Made by a program: the position numbers and the translations under genes
Notes under the pieces: model-generated
What the model saw: the letters and a program-made list of their open reading frames with translations, nothing else
Databases searched by the model: none
Told to the model about the DNA's origin: nothing
Shown: positions 18,560 through 29,230 of the stretch, piece after piece
Position numbering within the stretch: the first letter of the stretch is position 1
Layout: the number at the start of each line of letters is the position of its first letter
NCBI GenBank assembly: GCA_963746885.1
Contig: CAVVDM010000006.1
Span: forward strand, 434,001 to 498,000
Direction: 5' to 3'
Length of the DNA: 64,000 nucleotides
From: DATARH01 sp963746885
GTDB lineage: Bacteria > Pseudomonadota > Alphaproteobacteria > ATCC43930 > CGMCC-115725

Positions 18560-19431
18560 TCAGCGCGGGAACAGGAGCTGCACCTGGAAGCGCACAGCCC
18601 AGTTGGGACCGGCGCGGGGCCGTTCGACATAGTTGAAGGCTTGGAGGGAGGCATTGATCGGTTGCCCGCCGATCTTGAAGATCTTGCCGCCGCCGCCGAC
18701 CGGAACGATCCGGCGCTGCGACGAGGCGGCGCTCCAATTGGCGGTGATGACCGGCGAACTCGACAAATACCAGCCACCCGGCAGGTTGTAGTTGACAAAG
18801 GGCTGCAGCAAGGTCTGGTTGACGTCGGTGCGCTCGTTCGGCCCGGAGATCGAAAAGAGCTGGCGCGCCAAGAGCCCGATGACCCACGGTTTGGGCATCA
18901 CCAGCCCGACCGCCGCAGGCCCGACGCTGAGCTTGCGATGACAGAGGCGGTCGCGGTCGGCAGATTGACCGATGGACCCACCCCCCAGATGAATGCGCTC
19001 GGAGTGGCGGGCGAGAAGTAGAAGATCTGGTTGATGTCGCCGAGCCCGAACGTCTCGGGGATGCCGCGCGGCCCGGCGCTGGCCGCGGTGGTATCTTCGC
19101 CAAGGCTGGCAACGCCGAACCCGGTGTTGACGCTCGGCACATAGATCAGAGGCGCGATCGTGCGGCTGATGATATTCCAGTCGCCGGCGCTGAACGGCAC
19201 CACCGGCTGAATGTTCAGCACGTTGGCGGTCTTGTCGTGATTGGGGCCGGCCCCGAAATAGGTGTTGTTCTGGAATGGCAGGCTGGACAGCGATGCAATC
19301 GGGTTCTGCGCGGCGGCCGCCAAGGCCTCGGTCGATTCTTGCGCCTGGGCGTGTCGCCCAGGCGCAGAAGCGATCGAAAAGGTCAAGGTGATCCCGAGGA
19401 ATAGAACGCCTCGTATCACAGATCCAACCAT
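18560..19431 (-). pseudogene. Outer-membrane porin-like (neuromedin U-type) protein, one frame break
   Basis: The N-terminal frame starts at the ATG at 19431 with a signal peptide (VLFLGITLTFSIASA, cleavage near AQAQ). It continues through beta-rich sequence to about 18925, where the frame changes; the C-terminal frame ends at 18560 in RFQVQLLFPR, a terminal Phe-containing strand typical of outer-membrane barrels. Motifs such as NVLNIQPVVPF and NWNIISR-like repeats resemble the proteins annotated as neuromedin U in Proteobacteria. It may form the outer-membrane route for the sulfatase substrate (inference). Confidence 0.65.
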
Positions 19432-19454
19432 GGCGGTCCCCGCCGCTGAGCCGC

Positions 19455-21831
19455 TTACTGCCGGGCCATGGCGACGCGGATGGCCTCCTCTGGCGAGACC
19501 AGGTGATCGGAGTTTTCGGCCGCCTCGGCAATCGCGAGCTGCACGCCCTTGACGGTGCCGTTGAAGGCGTTGCCGCGCGGGCCGTAGTCCGGCGAGACCG
19601 GGGCACCGCTGTCCTCGCCGACGTCGCAGCCGTCATCGGCAGAGAAGACCATCGCCTGCGTCATCGGGATGGCCCCATCGCCGACCTTGTTGCCGTCAAC
19701 AAAAAGCGTTGCCTGTCCACCCTTGCCGAGGCCGCCGCCGGCATAGGCGAACTCCATCCGCACCTGGTGCTCGCCGGCCGGCAATGCCGCCGCAGATTCG
19801 ACAAAGTAGTGGTTCACCCCCGCCACGTTGTAGCAGTACTTGAGCTTGCCGTTCTTCGCGTAGAGGCTCCAGCCGCCGATGTTGGCGCCCTGGGCGATGA
19901 TCACGCCCTCGGCGCCCGTCTCCGGCACCACGATCTCGGCAGTGACGGAGTGGGACTTGTTCTTGATGCTGAGGACGCAGTTCTCCGATAGCCGCCCCAT
20001 GCCGCCGAACAGCAGCTGGGTGTTTCCCTTGATCAGAACCGGCCGGCCGGCGGTGTCCGGGTTCATCTTTTCGACGACCCGGTCGTCGATCGGCAGCACG
20101 TTGTAGCGTGTCGCCTCGATCAGCCACAGCCGCTGCAGTTCGTGGAGCTTCTCCGGCATCTGCTTGGATAGATCGTTCGCCTGGCTCCAGTCCTTGCTGG
20201 TGTCGTAGAGTTCCCAGACATCGTCGTCGAGGGGGACGGTCTTGCGGCCCATCAGCACCCAGGGCGTCCCGTGCTTGGTCACCGCGGTCCAGCCCTTGTG
20301 ATAGATGCCGCGGTTGCCGAACATTTCGAAGTACTGCGTCTCGTGCCGTTCCGCAGCGCCGGCGTCGTTGAACGAGTACAGCATGCTGACGCCCTCGATG
20401 GGGTGCTGCTGCACGCCGTTCACCGACGATCGGCTCGGGGAGCCCCGCCGCCTCGAGGATTGTCGGCGCGACGTCGATGACGTGGTGGAACTGCGAGCGG
20501 ATCTCGCCCTTTGCCTTGATGCCGCTCGGCCAGTGCACGATGGTGCCGTTGCGCGTGCCGCCCCAGTGGGAGGCGACCTGCTTGGTCCACTGGTACGGGG
20601 TATTCATCGCATGCGCCCAGCCCACGGCGTAGTGGTTGTACGATTCCGGCCCGCCGAGCTTGTCGTACCGCGCCATCAGGAATTCCGGGGTCTCGAGGGC
20701 CGCCAGCCCGTTGAAGTTGGCCATCTCGTTGTAGGCGCCGTTCAACGTGCCCTCGGCCGACGCGCCGTTGTCGCCGATGATGTAGTAGACCAGCGTGTCG
20801 TCGAGGATGTTGAGCTTCTGCAGCCCGTCGAGCAGGCGGCCGACATGGTGGTCGGTGTACTCCATGAAGCCCGCATAGACCTCCATCTGGCGGCGCAGGA
20901 CGGGCTTTAGCGCCTCCGGCATGTCGTCCCACGCCGGGATCTCCTGGTGGCGGGCGGTGAGCTGGCAGTCCGCCGGAATGACGCCCAGCTTCTTCTGCCG
21001 GGCGATGGTCTCTTCGCGCAATTTGTCCCAGCCCTGGTCGAACTTGCCCTTGTACTTGTCGGCCCACTCCTTGGGCACATGGTGCGGCGCATGGGTCGCG
21101 CCGGGGGCGAAGTAGACGAAGAACGGCTTGTCGGGCGCCAGCGCCTTCTGCTGCGACACCCAGGCCATCGCCTTGTCGGTCATGTCCGCCATGAAGTGGT
21201 AGCCCTCTTCGGGCGTCTTCTTCGGCTCGACCGGCGTGGTGCCCTCGTAGAGCGTCGGGTACCACTGGTTCGCCTCGCCGCCGATGAAGCCGTAGAAGTA
21301 TTCGAAGCCGCCGCCGCCCGTGGGCCAGGCATCGAACGGTCCGACCGGGCTGGTCTCCCACACCGGCACTTCGTGGCATTTGCCGAACTGCGCCGTGGAG
21401 TAGCCGTTGAGCTTCAGCGTTCGCGCCAGCGGCGACATCGTATTGGGCAGCACCGAGCTGTAGCCCGGCGCGCCGGTGGCGATCTCGGTGATGCCGCCCA
21501 TGCCGGCGGAGTGGTGGTTGCGTCCGGTCAGCAGTGCCTGCCGCGTCGGCGAGCACAGGGCGGTGGTGTGGAAGCGGTTGTACTTGAGACCGCCTGCCGC
21601 CAGCTTCTCCGCGTTCGGCGTCTGGCACGGGCCGCCGAAGGCGCTCGAGGAGCCGAACCCGGCGTCGTCGATCAGGATGATCAGCACGTTGGGCGCGCCC
21701 TTGGGCGGGCGCAACTGCTCGATCGGCGGGAATTTGGTGTCCGGGTCCTTCGCGTCATACGTGATGAGGCCGGTCCGTTCCGGAGTGGGCATCGGGAGAT
21801 GTGAACGATGTTTCGTGTCTTCGCTGCTCAT
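19455..21831 (-). pseudogene. Arylsulfatase, large type with C-terminal beta domain, one frame break
   Basis: The start is the ATG at 21831, which has AGGAAG upstream. Total length after repair is about 790 residues. The catalytic domain has NVLIILIDDAGFG, formylglycine site CSPTR (Cys93), GKCHEVPVWE and a GDNGAS metal site. Near 20425 one base is missing, which moves the frame just before VNGVQQHPIEG. The C-terminal 200 residues form the beta-sandwich usual in this long sulfatase class (AEIVVPETGAEGVI, GKLKYCYN, TLFVDGNKVG). It is very likely intact in the organism if the break is an error. Same operon as sulfatase 1. Confidence 0.88.
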
Positions 21832-21881
21832 GAGGTTATCTTCCTTTTGCGTTATGGACATGACAGGGTGATCCGGTGTCT

Positions 21882-22388
21882 TCACCGGATCTCGCTCGCA
21901 GACGCACCGCCGCGCCACCGGCGCGCGATGCGCGCGGCTGGGCCGCGGATCAGCAGGTACGGAACAAAGGCAAACAGGAGGGCGATGAACAGCGCCTCGA
22001 CCGGATAGAACGTCTTGAGCTCGATGGCCTGGTAAATCACGTCCATCGCGACCCCGAGAAGGATGATCCGGGCGGTGGCGTTCAGCCCTTCGCGCAACCG
22101 TTCGACACGCTCTCGTGGTTTACTCAAGACCGTCCAGAAGTACGGGGAGCGGCCAGTTCGCGCGTCCTTCATACCATCGTGAACCGCGGCGATCGAGACC
22201 ATTATCGGCTGTAGAATGAAGCGAAACCGCATCCGTCCGCTCGGCCGGTCTAGCAGGTCGTGCCAGAAGCGCTGCAAAGCCTCTAGCGTAACGCCGTGCC
22301 ACAGCACCCCGGCGGCGATCAGCAAGATGGCGATAGCGATAACCAGCTTGGGCAGAAAGCCCAGTGCCGGCGGACTCGCATCGCTCAT
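21882..22388 (-). CDS. Membrane protein of the sulfatase operon, hypothetical
   Basis: The 168-residue protein starts at the ATG at 22388, which shares one base with the stop of the FGE gene (TGATG); a GTG one codon earlier is also possible. It has an N-terminal hydrophobic helix (LVIAIAILLIAAGVLWHG), a soluble middle and two more helices (IILLGVAMDVIYQAI, ALFIALLFAFVPYLLI), then a basic tail. Translational coupling with FGE suggests a shared role. No family name is certain. Confidence 0.7.
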   Translation of the reverse strand: MSDASPPALGFLPKLVIAIAILLIAAGVLWHGVTLEALQRFWHDLLDRPSGRMRFRFILQPIMVSIAAVHDGMKDARTGRSPYFWTVLSKPRERVERLREGLNATARIILLGVAMDVIYQAIELKTFYPVEALFIALLFAFVPYLLIRGPAARIARRWRGGASASEIR

Positions 22389-23383
22389 CACGGCGCGCCC
22401 GCGTGGCGAACAACGCAGCGGAAACCGACATGGCTCGTCGAGGTGTCAACCGGCTCCGGATGACGCGCGGCCGGCCGGTAGCGGCGGCAGTAATTAGGCG
22501 CACACAAATGCGAACCGCCCTTGAGCACCTTGCGGGGAATCACGATGTCGGGTTGGCAGGGGTCGTAGCTTGAATCCTCGCGACCGCCGCGGGGGTTCTC
22601 CGGGATACAGCAGGCCTTCGCGGCATCGGCCTCGTGTCTGGGGGAGTACCAATCGCTGGTCCATTCCCACACGTTGCCGATCATGTCGTAAAGGCCGTAG
22701 CCGTTTGGCGGGAATGCGGTAACGGGCGAGGTGCGCTCGTAGCCATCGAGTTTGCGATTTTCCTGCGGGAACGCACCCTGCCAGGTGTTTGCCATTTGCT
22801 TGCCGCCGGGCGTGAGTTCCTCACCCCAGGCGAATTCGGTGCCGTCGAGCCCGCCGCGGGCGGCAAACTCCCACTCCGCTTCGGTCGGCAGGTCCTTGCC
22901 GGCCCATTTCGCGTAGGCCAAGGCGTCCCCGTAAGCAACGTGAACGACGGGATGGTCGTTAAGCCCGGCGATCGAACTGCGCGGTCCATAGGGCCGCTTC
23001 CAGTTCGCCCCGAACTTGAAATTCCACCACTGGCTCCAGTCGTCCATATCGACTGCATGCTTAGGTGGATTGAACACCAGTGAACCCGCCTTGAGCATGT
23101 GCGGCAACGCGCCCGGATAATTTTTCGGATCCGGCGCGATCTCGGCGAAGGTCACATAGCCGGTCGCGTTGACGAATTTGCGGAACTCGCGGTTGGTGAC
23201 CGGTGTGCGATCGATCCAGAAACCATCGACCGAGACCTTGTGGACAGGCGCCTCTTCGGCATAATGCCTGTCCGATCCCATGCGGAAGGTTCCCCCGGGT
23301 ATCCAGACGATGTCGCCTTGGCGCGAAATCTGTGCGGCCGCCCCTGGCGCCCGCAATAGCATAACAGCATCAAGCTCGGTCAT
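22388..23383 (-). CDS. Formylglycine-generating enzyme (SUMF1/EgtB-type, sulfatase activator)
   Basis: A 331-residue FGE-sulfatase domain protein that oxidises the active-site Cys of sulfatases to formylglycine. The sequence shows IPGGTFRMGS, APVHKVSVDGFWIDRTPVTN, LPTEAEWEFAARGG, GNVWEWTSDWY and KGGSHLCAPNYCRRYRPAAR. Cys294 and Cys299 have the five-residue spacing of the copper-binding catalytic pair. It leads an operon that contains both sulfatases, so the island carries substrate-cleaving enzymes together with their activator. Confidence 0.93.
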   Translation of the reverse strand: MTELDAVMLLRAPGAAAQISRQGDIVWIPGGTFRMGSDRHYAEEAPVHKVSVDGFWIDRTPVTNREFRKFVNATGYVTFAEIAPDPKNYPGALPHMLKAGSLVFNPPKHAVDMDDWSQWWNFKFGANWKRPYGPRSSIAGLNDHPVVHVAYGDALAYAKWAGKDLPTEAEWEFAARGGLDGTEFAWGEELTPGGKQMANTWQGAFPQENRKLDGYERTSPVTAFPPNGYGLYDMIGNVWEWTSDWYSPRHEADAAKACCIPENPRGGREDSSYDPCQPDIVIPRKVLKGGSHLCAPNYCRRYRPAARHPEPVDTSTSHVGFRCVVRHAGAP

Positions 23384-23520
23384 CGTCCGGTCTTTCGCTT
23401 ATCGCCAGCCGCGCCGGGGTAGGTCAGCCTGCCACCGGCATGCGCCAGGGGCAATACGGGGTATATGGCGGCCCGCAGGGAGGCCCATAATGACCTTCCC
23501 CCGGAAAAATGGACACCGGT

Positions 23521-23880
23521 TTATGCGGATTCCGCCTCGGCCTGCTCTGGGGTGATGTAGCCGATGGCGGAGTGGATCCGCTGACGATTGTCGCAGCCTT
23601 CGATATAGGCGAACAGGTCGCGGCGCGCGGCGTCGCGATCGGGATATTCGCGATGGTGGACGCGTTCGGTTTTCAGCGTTCCGAAGAAGCTCTCCATCGG
23701 CGCGTTGTCCCAGCAGTTTCCTTGCGGCTCATCGACTGGACGATGGCGGCGGCCCGCAGGATATCGCGGTAGTCGCCGGCGGCGTACTGACTGGCGCGAT
23801 CGGAATGATGGATCAGGCCCGCTCCCGGGCGGCGGCGCTGGAGCGCCATGGTGAGCGCGGCGATGGTCAGCGCACCCTTG
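23521..23880 (-). pseudogene. IS3-family transposase (OrfB) C-terminal remnant
   Basis: The minus strand reads GAGLIHHSDRASQYAAGDY, then after a frame change near 23715 the SRKGNCWDNAPMESFFGTLK segment, then REYPDRDAARRDLFAYIEG and a stop at 23521. These are the second Asp and Glu motifs of the rve integrase core. The N-terminal half is missing and the remnant abuts a truncated metabolic gene. Confidence 0.8.
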
Positions 23881-23889
23881 CAGCCTTGT

Positions 23890-24125
23890 TCAGCGTCACC
23901 GACGACTTGGGGACCTCGATGTATTTCGACATGCTCGCCGGCCGTCGGCTGGAAGTCGAGGCACTGACCGGGGCCGTCGTCGCGGCTGGCGAGCGGCATG
24001 GCATCGCGACGCCGCTCAATCGCGCACTCCTGGCATTGCTGCGCGCAATCAGCGACGGCGCGGTAGCCGGCGCTTTGCTGGCCTATCCCGAGATTGCCCT
24101 GCGGTCCGTCAGCACAGCAAATTAG
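23890..24125 (+). pseudogene. 2-dehydropantoate 2-reductase (PanE/ApbA) C-terminal fragment
   Basis: About 75 residues survive: TSMYFDMLAGRRLEVEAL, GAVVAAGERHGIATPLNRAL and LLALLRAI, the helical C-terminal domain of ketopantoate reductase. The NADP-binding N-terminal domain is absent, replaced by the IS3 remnant, so the gene was cut by that insertion. Confidence 0.7.
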
Positions 24126-24164
24126 CCGAAGCGATATGGGTATCCATACGTGGATAGGGAGGTG

Positions 24165-24500
24165 TCAGGTGGCCACCGGCACAGTGGCACTGATCCGCGG
24201 AACTCCCACCGAGCGCGTCGTATGGCCCTTGCCTGTGAGGTCGTCAGCTAGGACCACATCACCCGGTCCAAACCGGCGCGTCGTACCATCACCGATCCTA
24301 ATTTCAATCTGCCCCGCGAGTATGAAGATGTATTGCCGCCGCGGCGCGGTATGCCAATCGCTGAAATAGTCCGCAGGGAAGCACCGGAACGCGAGATTGG
24401 CACCCGCCTGAAGCGCAACGTTGTGGCCCTGCTCAGCCGGCAGAGGAAGGTCTTCAAAATGGGTCTGGCCGTCCTGGCCCGTATATATCCGTACAATCAT
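24165..24500 (-). CDS. Cupin-domain protein
   Basis: The 111-residue protein begins at the ATG at 24500, which has AAGGAG eight bases upstream; a longer frame exists but lacks this signal. The sequence has the single cupin fold with SDWHTAPRRQYIFILAGQ (motif 1 with a His and a Gln) and GDVVLADDLTGKGHTTR (motif 2). It resembles the cupin at 62977-63360 in layout. The substrate is unknown. Confidence 0.8.
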   Translation of the reverse strand: MIVRIYTGQDGQTHFEDLPLPAEQGHNVALQAGANLAFRCFPADYFSDWHTAPRRQYIFILAGQIEIRIGDGTTRRFGPGDVVLADDLTGKGHTTRSVGVPRISATVPVAT

Positions 24501-24659
24501 GCGCGTACTCCTTCCCACAGAGAGATCGTGGTGCACGCAAAGGCGTACTCCGCGTCACATTGAAATCGTTTTGGGGCTCGCATAGTATCTCAAACTATCC
24601 CGCGCGGAGGCCGCGATCACCGTCCGTGAAACACTGGCTTCCGCTTTTCAATGAACGAC

Positions 24660-24797
24660 CGCGTCGCTTCCTCTACGGGACCCTAGATGGCGCGTTCCCA
24701 TATCCGAGACCAGCCTACGCTGGTGGCTTCAAGACGGCCAGTGAGTTGCAGCCCTATAGCAAGCAGCAGAATGAGTTGCTCCATCAGATACCCATGC
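24660..24797 (+). repeat. Scrambled inverted copy of part of the 36.4-36.6 kb gene
   Basis: Bases 24678-24717 match the reverse complement of about 36389-36430, and 24718-24797 match that of about 36533-36612, with few mismatches. The intervening 100 bases of the parent are deleted. The parent sequence lies in the hypothetical gene at 36043-36816. The copy is followed directly by an IS5-type fragment. Confidence 0.7.
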
Positions 24798-24954
24798 CAA
24801 TTCGAGCCAAGGGGAGCGCCGGCGTATATTGTCAAGGACCAGCCCGGCCCCGTCGTGGTCCTGGATCGCGGCAGAGTGGACAACCACCCGCATGGGCCGT
24901 CCTTCGGTGTCGACCAGGGCGTGGATCTTGCGGCCCGCTAGGCTCGGTCTTTCC
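24798..24954 (-). pseudogene. IS5-family transposase fragment
   Basis: The minus strand encodes LAGRKIHALVDTEGRPM, RVVVHSAAIQDHDGAGLVLD and a short basic run. This is the region around the first catalytic Asp of DDE_Tnp_1 transposases (usual spelling G-R-K-R-H-I-L-V-D-T). Both ends are lost. Confidence 0.75.
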
Positions 24955-25109
24955 GAAACCCCGGGCTTCGGTGCGGTCTCGCCCGAGTCGCTGTAACCGA
25001 GCGGTAACCGCGGTCCTCCGCCGGGTCTCGATCGCCCCCCTGTTGCAATGCCCCCGCCCTCGTTTTCGGAACGCGCGGAGGACGCTGCCGGCGGATGCCG
25101 GGGCGGTTC

Positions 25110-25488
25110 TTACCCGCCCAGCCTTGGCCGCCGCCTCAGCCTTCCGCTCGGCCTGGCCGGTCGCGGCGGCTCCGGCCCGCCGTTGCGGCGGATGGGCGCT
25201 GTGAGGGCGCGCCTCCTTACCGCCCCCGTCCTAGCTGTCGAGTTCCGCTCAAGCTCCTTTGCCAGGTCTTTCTTGCGGTCGGGGTCATTCTGGTAGGCGA
25301 TCAGCTCGGCGTAGCGGTTCCGTGGGCGTTGGAGTTGGGCCTGTTTTGCGCGGTCGGGATCGTTCTGGTGCGAGATCACCTCGGCGTATCGATTCCGTGC
25401 TTCGGGTTGCTTCTCGCGTTGCACGTCGAGCCGCTTGTCGATCTGCTCGTTGTGCGTCTTGGCAACGTTTCTCAGGTACCCGCTGTCA
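25110..25488 (-). pseudogene. Fragment of an unknown protein with two RNRYAE repeats
   Basis: The minus strand reads a polar, Gln/Arg/Asp-rich sequence with two related units, RNRYAEVISHQNDPDR and RNRYAELIAYQNDPDR, about 20 residues apart. It is fused in frame to the IS1182 fragment at 25489, so its own start is lost. The family is not recognised; a mobilisation or conjugation protein tail is possible but unsupported. Confidence 0.35.
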
Positions 25489-25863
25489 TGCGCACACCGC
25501 CCGGATCGCCGCGCCATTGTCCTTGCGGAAGTCGGCAATCGTCTTGAAGTCAGGCGCCAGCCGCCCGGTCAGCCACATCAGCTCGATATTGCGTTGCGCT
25601 TCCCGTTCCAGCCGCCGGCTCGACTGCACGCGGTTGAGGTAGCCGTAGAGGTAGATCTTCAGCAGCGTCGAGGGATGATAGGCCGGCCGGCCCGTCGCCG
25701 CCGGCGTCATCCCCGAAAAACCCAAGGCGGCAAGGTCCAATTCGTCGATGAAGACCTCGATCACCCGAACCGAGTTCTCCTGGCTGACATAATCTTCCAG
25801 GCTGTGCGGTAGCAGCGTCTGTTGCATCCGATCTTCGCCGTCGATGAACCGATGCATCACCAC
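25489..25863 (-). pseudogene. IS1182/IS5-like transposase N-terminal fragment
   Basis: About 124 residues from the N-terminal DUF772 region of this transposase class: LPHSLEDYVSQENSVRVIE, GRPAYHPSTLLKIYLYGYLN, LTGRLAPDFKTIADFRKDN and GAAIRAVC. The catalytic DDE part is missing. Confidence 0.85.
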
Positions 25864-26250
25864 ACCTTCGAAGCCCCAAGCTTCGGGATTCTAAAGCAGA
25901 TTTGCTCAAGACGGAATCCGACGGCCAAAATCTCAAACCGTTTTCACACGGGCTGGCCCCATTTCGGACCTTTACGGCAGCCACGGTGATCAGCTGATCG
26001 GCGCATTCATGGCGGTCGCGGCTGATCCCAACGGGCACCACCCGTGAGTCCGCTTGAGCCGTCCGACGGGACCGACGTATAATGGCCATAGGCGAAAGAC
26101 ACAACAGTGAGTACGTTTCGGAGAGGTCCATTCTCCTTACAGACCACCTCTGAGTGGTTCGCGACACCATGCTCGCTAGCTCACCACTGCACCGGCTAGG
26201 ATCGAATTTTCTCGCGCGGGCCTGGAGTCGCGGAATGTTGAGGATTATCA
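25864..26250. other. Intergenic region upstream of the large-protein cassette
   Basis: These 387 bases contain no supported gene. The first part is probably IS debris. The last part must hold the promoter of the gene starting at 26251; GAGGA lies about eight bases before its ATG. No clear -35/-10 pair or hairpin was found. Confidence 0.4.
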
Positions 26251-27549
26251 ATGGCAAGCATTTCACAGCCCCTCCTCGGCGCGGGCGCCGAAGCTAAGAA
26301 CGATTGGGCTTTCGCCAAGGCCGCGACATCGCTCACTTTCACCGGCGAAGCGCAGCTCCGCCGCGGCTTCGAGGTGGCGATTGGAATCAACGCATTGGCG
26401 ACGGCCGAGGCGGGTCTGTCCAAATTCATCGACGCGAGCGCGCGCGGCAACGCTTTCGCCGAAGCAACAGCGAGCCTGCGGCTCCAGCTCCCGCTCAACC
26501 TGTTCAAGGATTTTGGCCTGACCATCGCCGCGCAGGCGGTGGCGCAGGCGGCCGCCGGCATCGAGGTCGGTCTAGGCATCTCGATCGGTGATTTCATTAC
26601 GTTGATCCGTCAGAACGCGGACAGCGAGAGTTTGCCGATCGAGCTCGTGGTTTTGCTGCTCGAGCAGGCGACCGTTGGCGGAAAGGTCGAGGTGCACGTC
26701 GCGGCCGCCGCCATGGCATACGCCTCGGTTGTTATCACGGGTCAGGTGGTGCGTAACCCGGGCTTCCATGTACAAGCGGAAGCCGGCTTGGGGCTGGCAG
26801 CCGGGGTCGGCTTCAGCGGCGGCCTCGATATCGGGATCCGTGATTTTCGCACCTTCTACGGGCGCGCCGTTGATCGCACCGTCACATCGGTGACCGACGG
26901 CATCGTGCGGCTGCTCCCGGATGACCAGCAGCAACTCGTCTCGGTGGCGCAGGCGCTGGCGCCGGCAGCCGCAACGGCGCTACGCGTCGCCTATGAGATC
27001 GGCGACTTCATCGCCAAAAACGCGCCGCGGTCGGACCAGCAAGGCGCGCTCAACCTGGCCAACCATTGCGTTGGGATCATCCTGGAAGAGGCGCAGCGCT
27101 TTTTGTTTAATCGATTCCTGCAGGCCGGCCTATGCACCCTGGAAAGCGTAATGACTCAGGATGTGCCAAACCTATCGGCGGGCGTGTGGGATGGCCTCTT
27201 GCCCAAGCGCCGAGCGCTGGCGACCGCACTGATGCGGCTGCCGTCCGAGCCGTTTCAGCCGACGGCCGACAATGCCGCGTATTGGTCCGAGCTAATTGCG
27301 CGTGCCACCGATCTGGTCGCGGGGTTGCCGGTGCAGTTGAACGGCGCGGTCGTGCGCGGCATGGCGATAGTGTTCGCGACGACGCAACTCTTGACCAAGG
27401 CGATCGCGAGTTGGGTTAACACCGCCCAGTCTTACGCCTTCGCGATCGGTGCCGGCCGCGTGACGTCGCCGCCGGCTGCGTTCGACGGCCCGCTCGACCG
27501 GCCGCCGTCTGCACCGATTTCAGCAGCAAATCAATGCGGTTATTGGTGA
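26251..27549 (+). CDS. Large cassette protein, N-terminal segment (unrecognised)
   Basis: The N-terminal 425 or so residues of a protein that appears to run to 30116 if two frame breaks are repaired, about 1,290 residues in all. The composition is Ala/Leu/Gly-rich, with long amphipathic stretches (AQAVAQAAAGIEVGLGI, VHVAAAAMAYASVVI, GLGLAAGVGFSGGLDIGI) but no classical signal peptide. The frame stays open for 1.3 kb with normal codon bias. Continuity is lost between about 27440 and 27515; the next frame continues as FQQQINAVIGE. No family is recognised. Confidence 0.6.
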   Translation: MASISQPLLGAGAEAKNDWAFAKAATSLTFTGEAQLRRGFEVAIGINALATAEAGLSKFIDASARGNAFAEATASLRLQLPLNLFKDFGLTIAAQAVAQAAAGIEVGLGISIGDFITLIRQNADSESLPIELVVLLLEQATVGGKVEVHVAAAAMAYASVVITGQVVRNPGFHVQAEAGLGLAAGVGFSGGLDIGIRDFRTFYGRAVDRTVTSVTDGIVRLLPDDQQQLVSVAQALAPAAATALRVAYEIGDFIAKNAPRSDQQGALNLANHCVGIILEEAQRFLFNRFLQAGLCTLESVMTQDVPNLSAGVWDGLLPKRRALATALMRLPSEPFQPTADNAAYWSELIARATDLVAGLPVQLNGAVVRGMAIVFATTQLLTKAIASWVNTAQSYAFAIGAGRVTSPPAAFDGPLDRPPSAPISAANQCGYW

Positions 27550-29230
27550 GAACAACTCGCATCGCATTGGTTATGGGGATCTCATCGCTTACCTGCTGGA
27601 CGACGCCGTGATTGCGACGCTGCGCCAGACGCTGCCGGCGGTCGACACGTATCTGGCCATCTTCCAACCGACGCTCGCCAACAATCTCGCCGACGTGCTT
27701 CGGGCGCTGCTGAAAAACCGCGAGGCGTTCCTGCCGAACGCGGCAGCCGACCGCGACCCGCACGCCACGCTGATCGCTCTCCTCGGCGCCCTCGACACTT
27801 TCCTCACAATTAAGGTCCAGAACGAGCTGGTCCCCGTAGTCAACACGCGGCTACCTGACGGCAACGTCAAGCTCTATTTCAACGAGGTTATTGTCGGCAC
27901 GCTGATGTTCACAAAGCGCGTCGCATTTGGGACCGTTCTCGCCTGGGATACGCACCCGGTCGACCCGGATGCGTTCACCGAGGCGCTAGCGGGCGTGATG
28001 ACGATGCTGCTCGGGCGTAGTCTGGTCCTGGTCGGCGAAGGCCTGATGGCCGCGATGCAGGCCGATATGGTGCGCGCTTGCCAGCATGCGGCGAGCCAGA
28101 TCGAGAGCAGCAAAGATCCATTCCGCGCCATGCACCTTAGGGCGAACCCCGAGATCAAGGCGCTGATAGCCGATACGCTCCGAATCGGCGGCGAGGTGTT
28201 CGGCCCGCTGCCGGACGAAACTCGGCGGAGGCTCCGGTTCATCCTTTACGATATCATGGAGACGTTGCCGCCATCGGACGCCGCGCAGGCGAGCCTGATC
28301 GACAACCTGGCCGACCAGTTCTTCATCCCGAACCGGGATAGCCTGGACGAGCTCACTCAGGAACTGTTGGCGATCTCGCGCGACCGGTTCGCCCTTTTCG
28401 TTGAGCGCGTGCTAGAGGCGGGGGCAGAGTTTGCTCTTAACGCGATCGAGGACTTCGTCAAAGAGGTCATTCAGACTGTACTCAAATGGGTGGGCAATAT
28501 CGAGGATGCGATCCGGACGCTGTTCGATCATCTCATGCAACTCGAACAAGCCCTCCAACAGCTCATTGACCAGGCGCAGCGAGCACTTGGGGACGCCGCG
28601 CAGCGCCTCGACGCGTTGCTCGAGCAGTTCTCGAAGCAGACCTTGCGCGTGCGGTTGCGCCAGAACATCGCCGGCGAGTTCTACCGCCGTGGCAAGAGTC
28701 TGCTCGCCGACAACGGCCTCTATCGCAGCCTGCCGCAAGCGGCCAAGCAAATCGTGAAAGGGGTGCTCAGGGATCTGATCAACGACGTGATCCAGGGACC
28801 TGTGCTGGATCCCCTGTTCGACGCGATCGGCGCGGTGGCCGGAGAGCTCGACGACGTCTTGGACGATGTCCGCTCGCTCAATCCGCACCAGCCTTTGGCG
28901 CCACAGCTGCTCGATCTCGTAATCGACCGGATCGAGGACCGGGTCCGCGATGCATTCGGCGGCACGAAGCCACGCATCGAGGTCGGGTTCAACGTCAGTG
29001 TCCTGGAATTCACCGCGCATTTCGGCCTCGGCACGATCGACCTGCCGTTCAACAAACTGTTTGCGATCCTGCGCGACGCGATCGCGGCACTCAACTTCTA
29101 TGAGAGTGCACTGCAGGCCGCGGCAGCAGCGCTTGCGCACGCTTTCGAAACGTCACTCCAGCTGGAAACCAAGCAGGACGAGCGCGACCACGCGCGCGCG
29201 AACCACGACCGGCTTGCACAGAATTCGCCG
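27516..29230 (+). CDS. Large cassette protein, middle segment (unrecognised)
   Basis: An open frame of about 570 residues that continues the N-terminal segment after one base shift. It is strongly helical, with heptad-like regions (IRTLFDHLMQLEQALQQL, AAQRLDALLEQFSKQTL) indicating coiled coil, followed by VIDRIEDRVRDAFGG and an amphipathic beta region. Near 29215 the frame shifts again in the sequence encoding RANHDRL. The segment has no start signal of its own, so it is best read as part of one protein. Confidence 0.55.
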
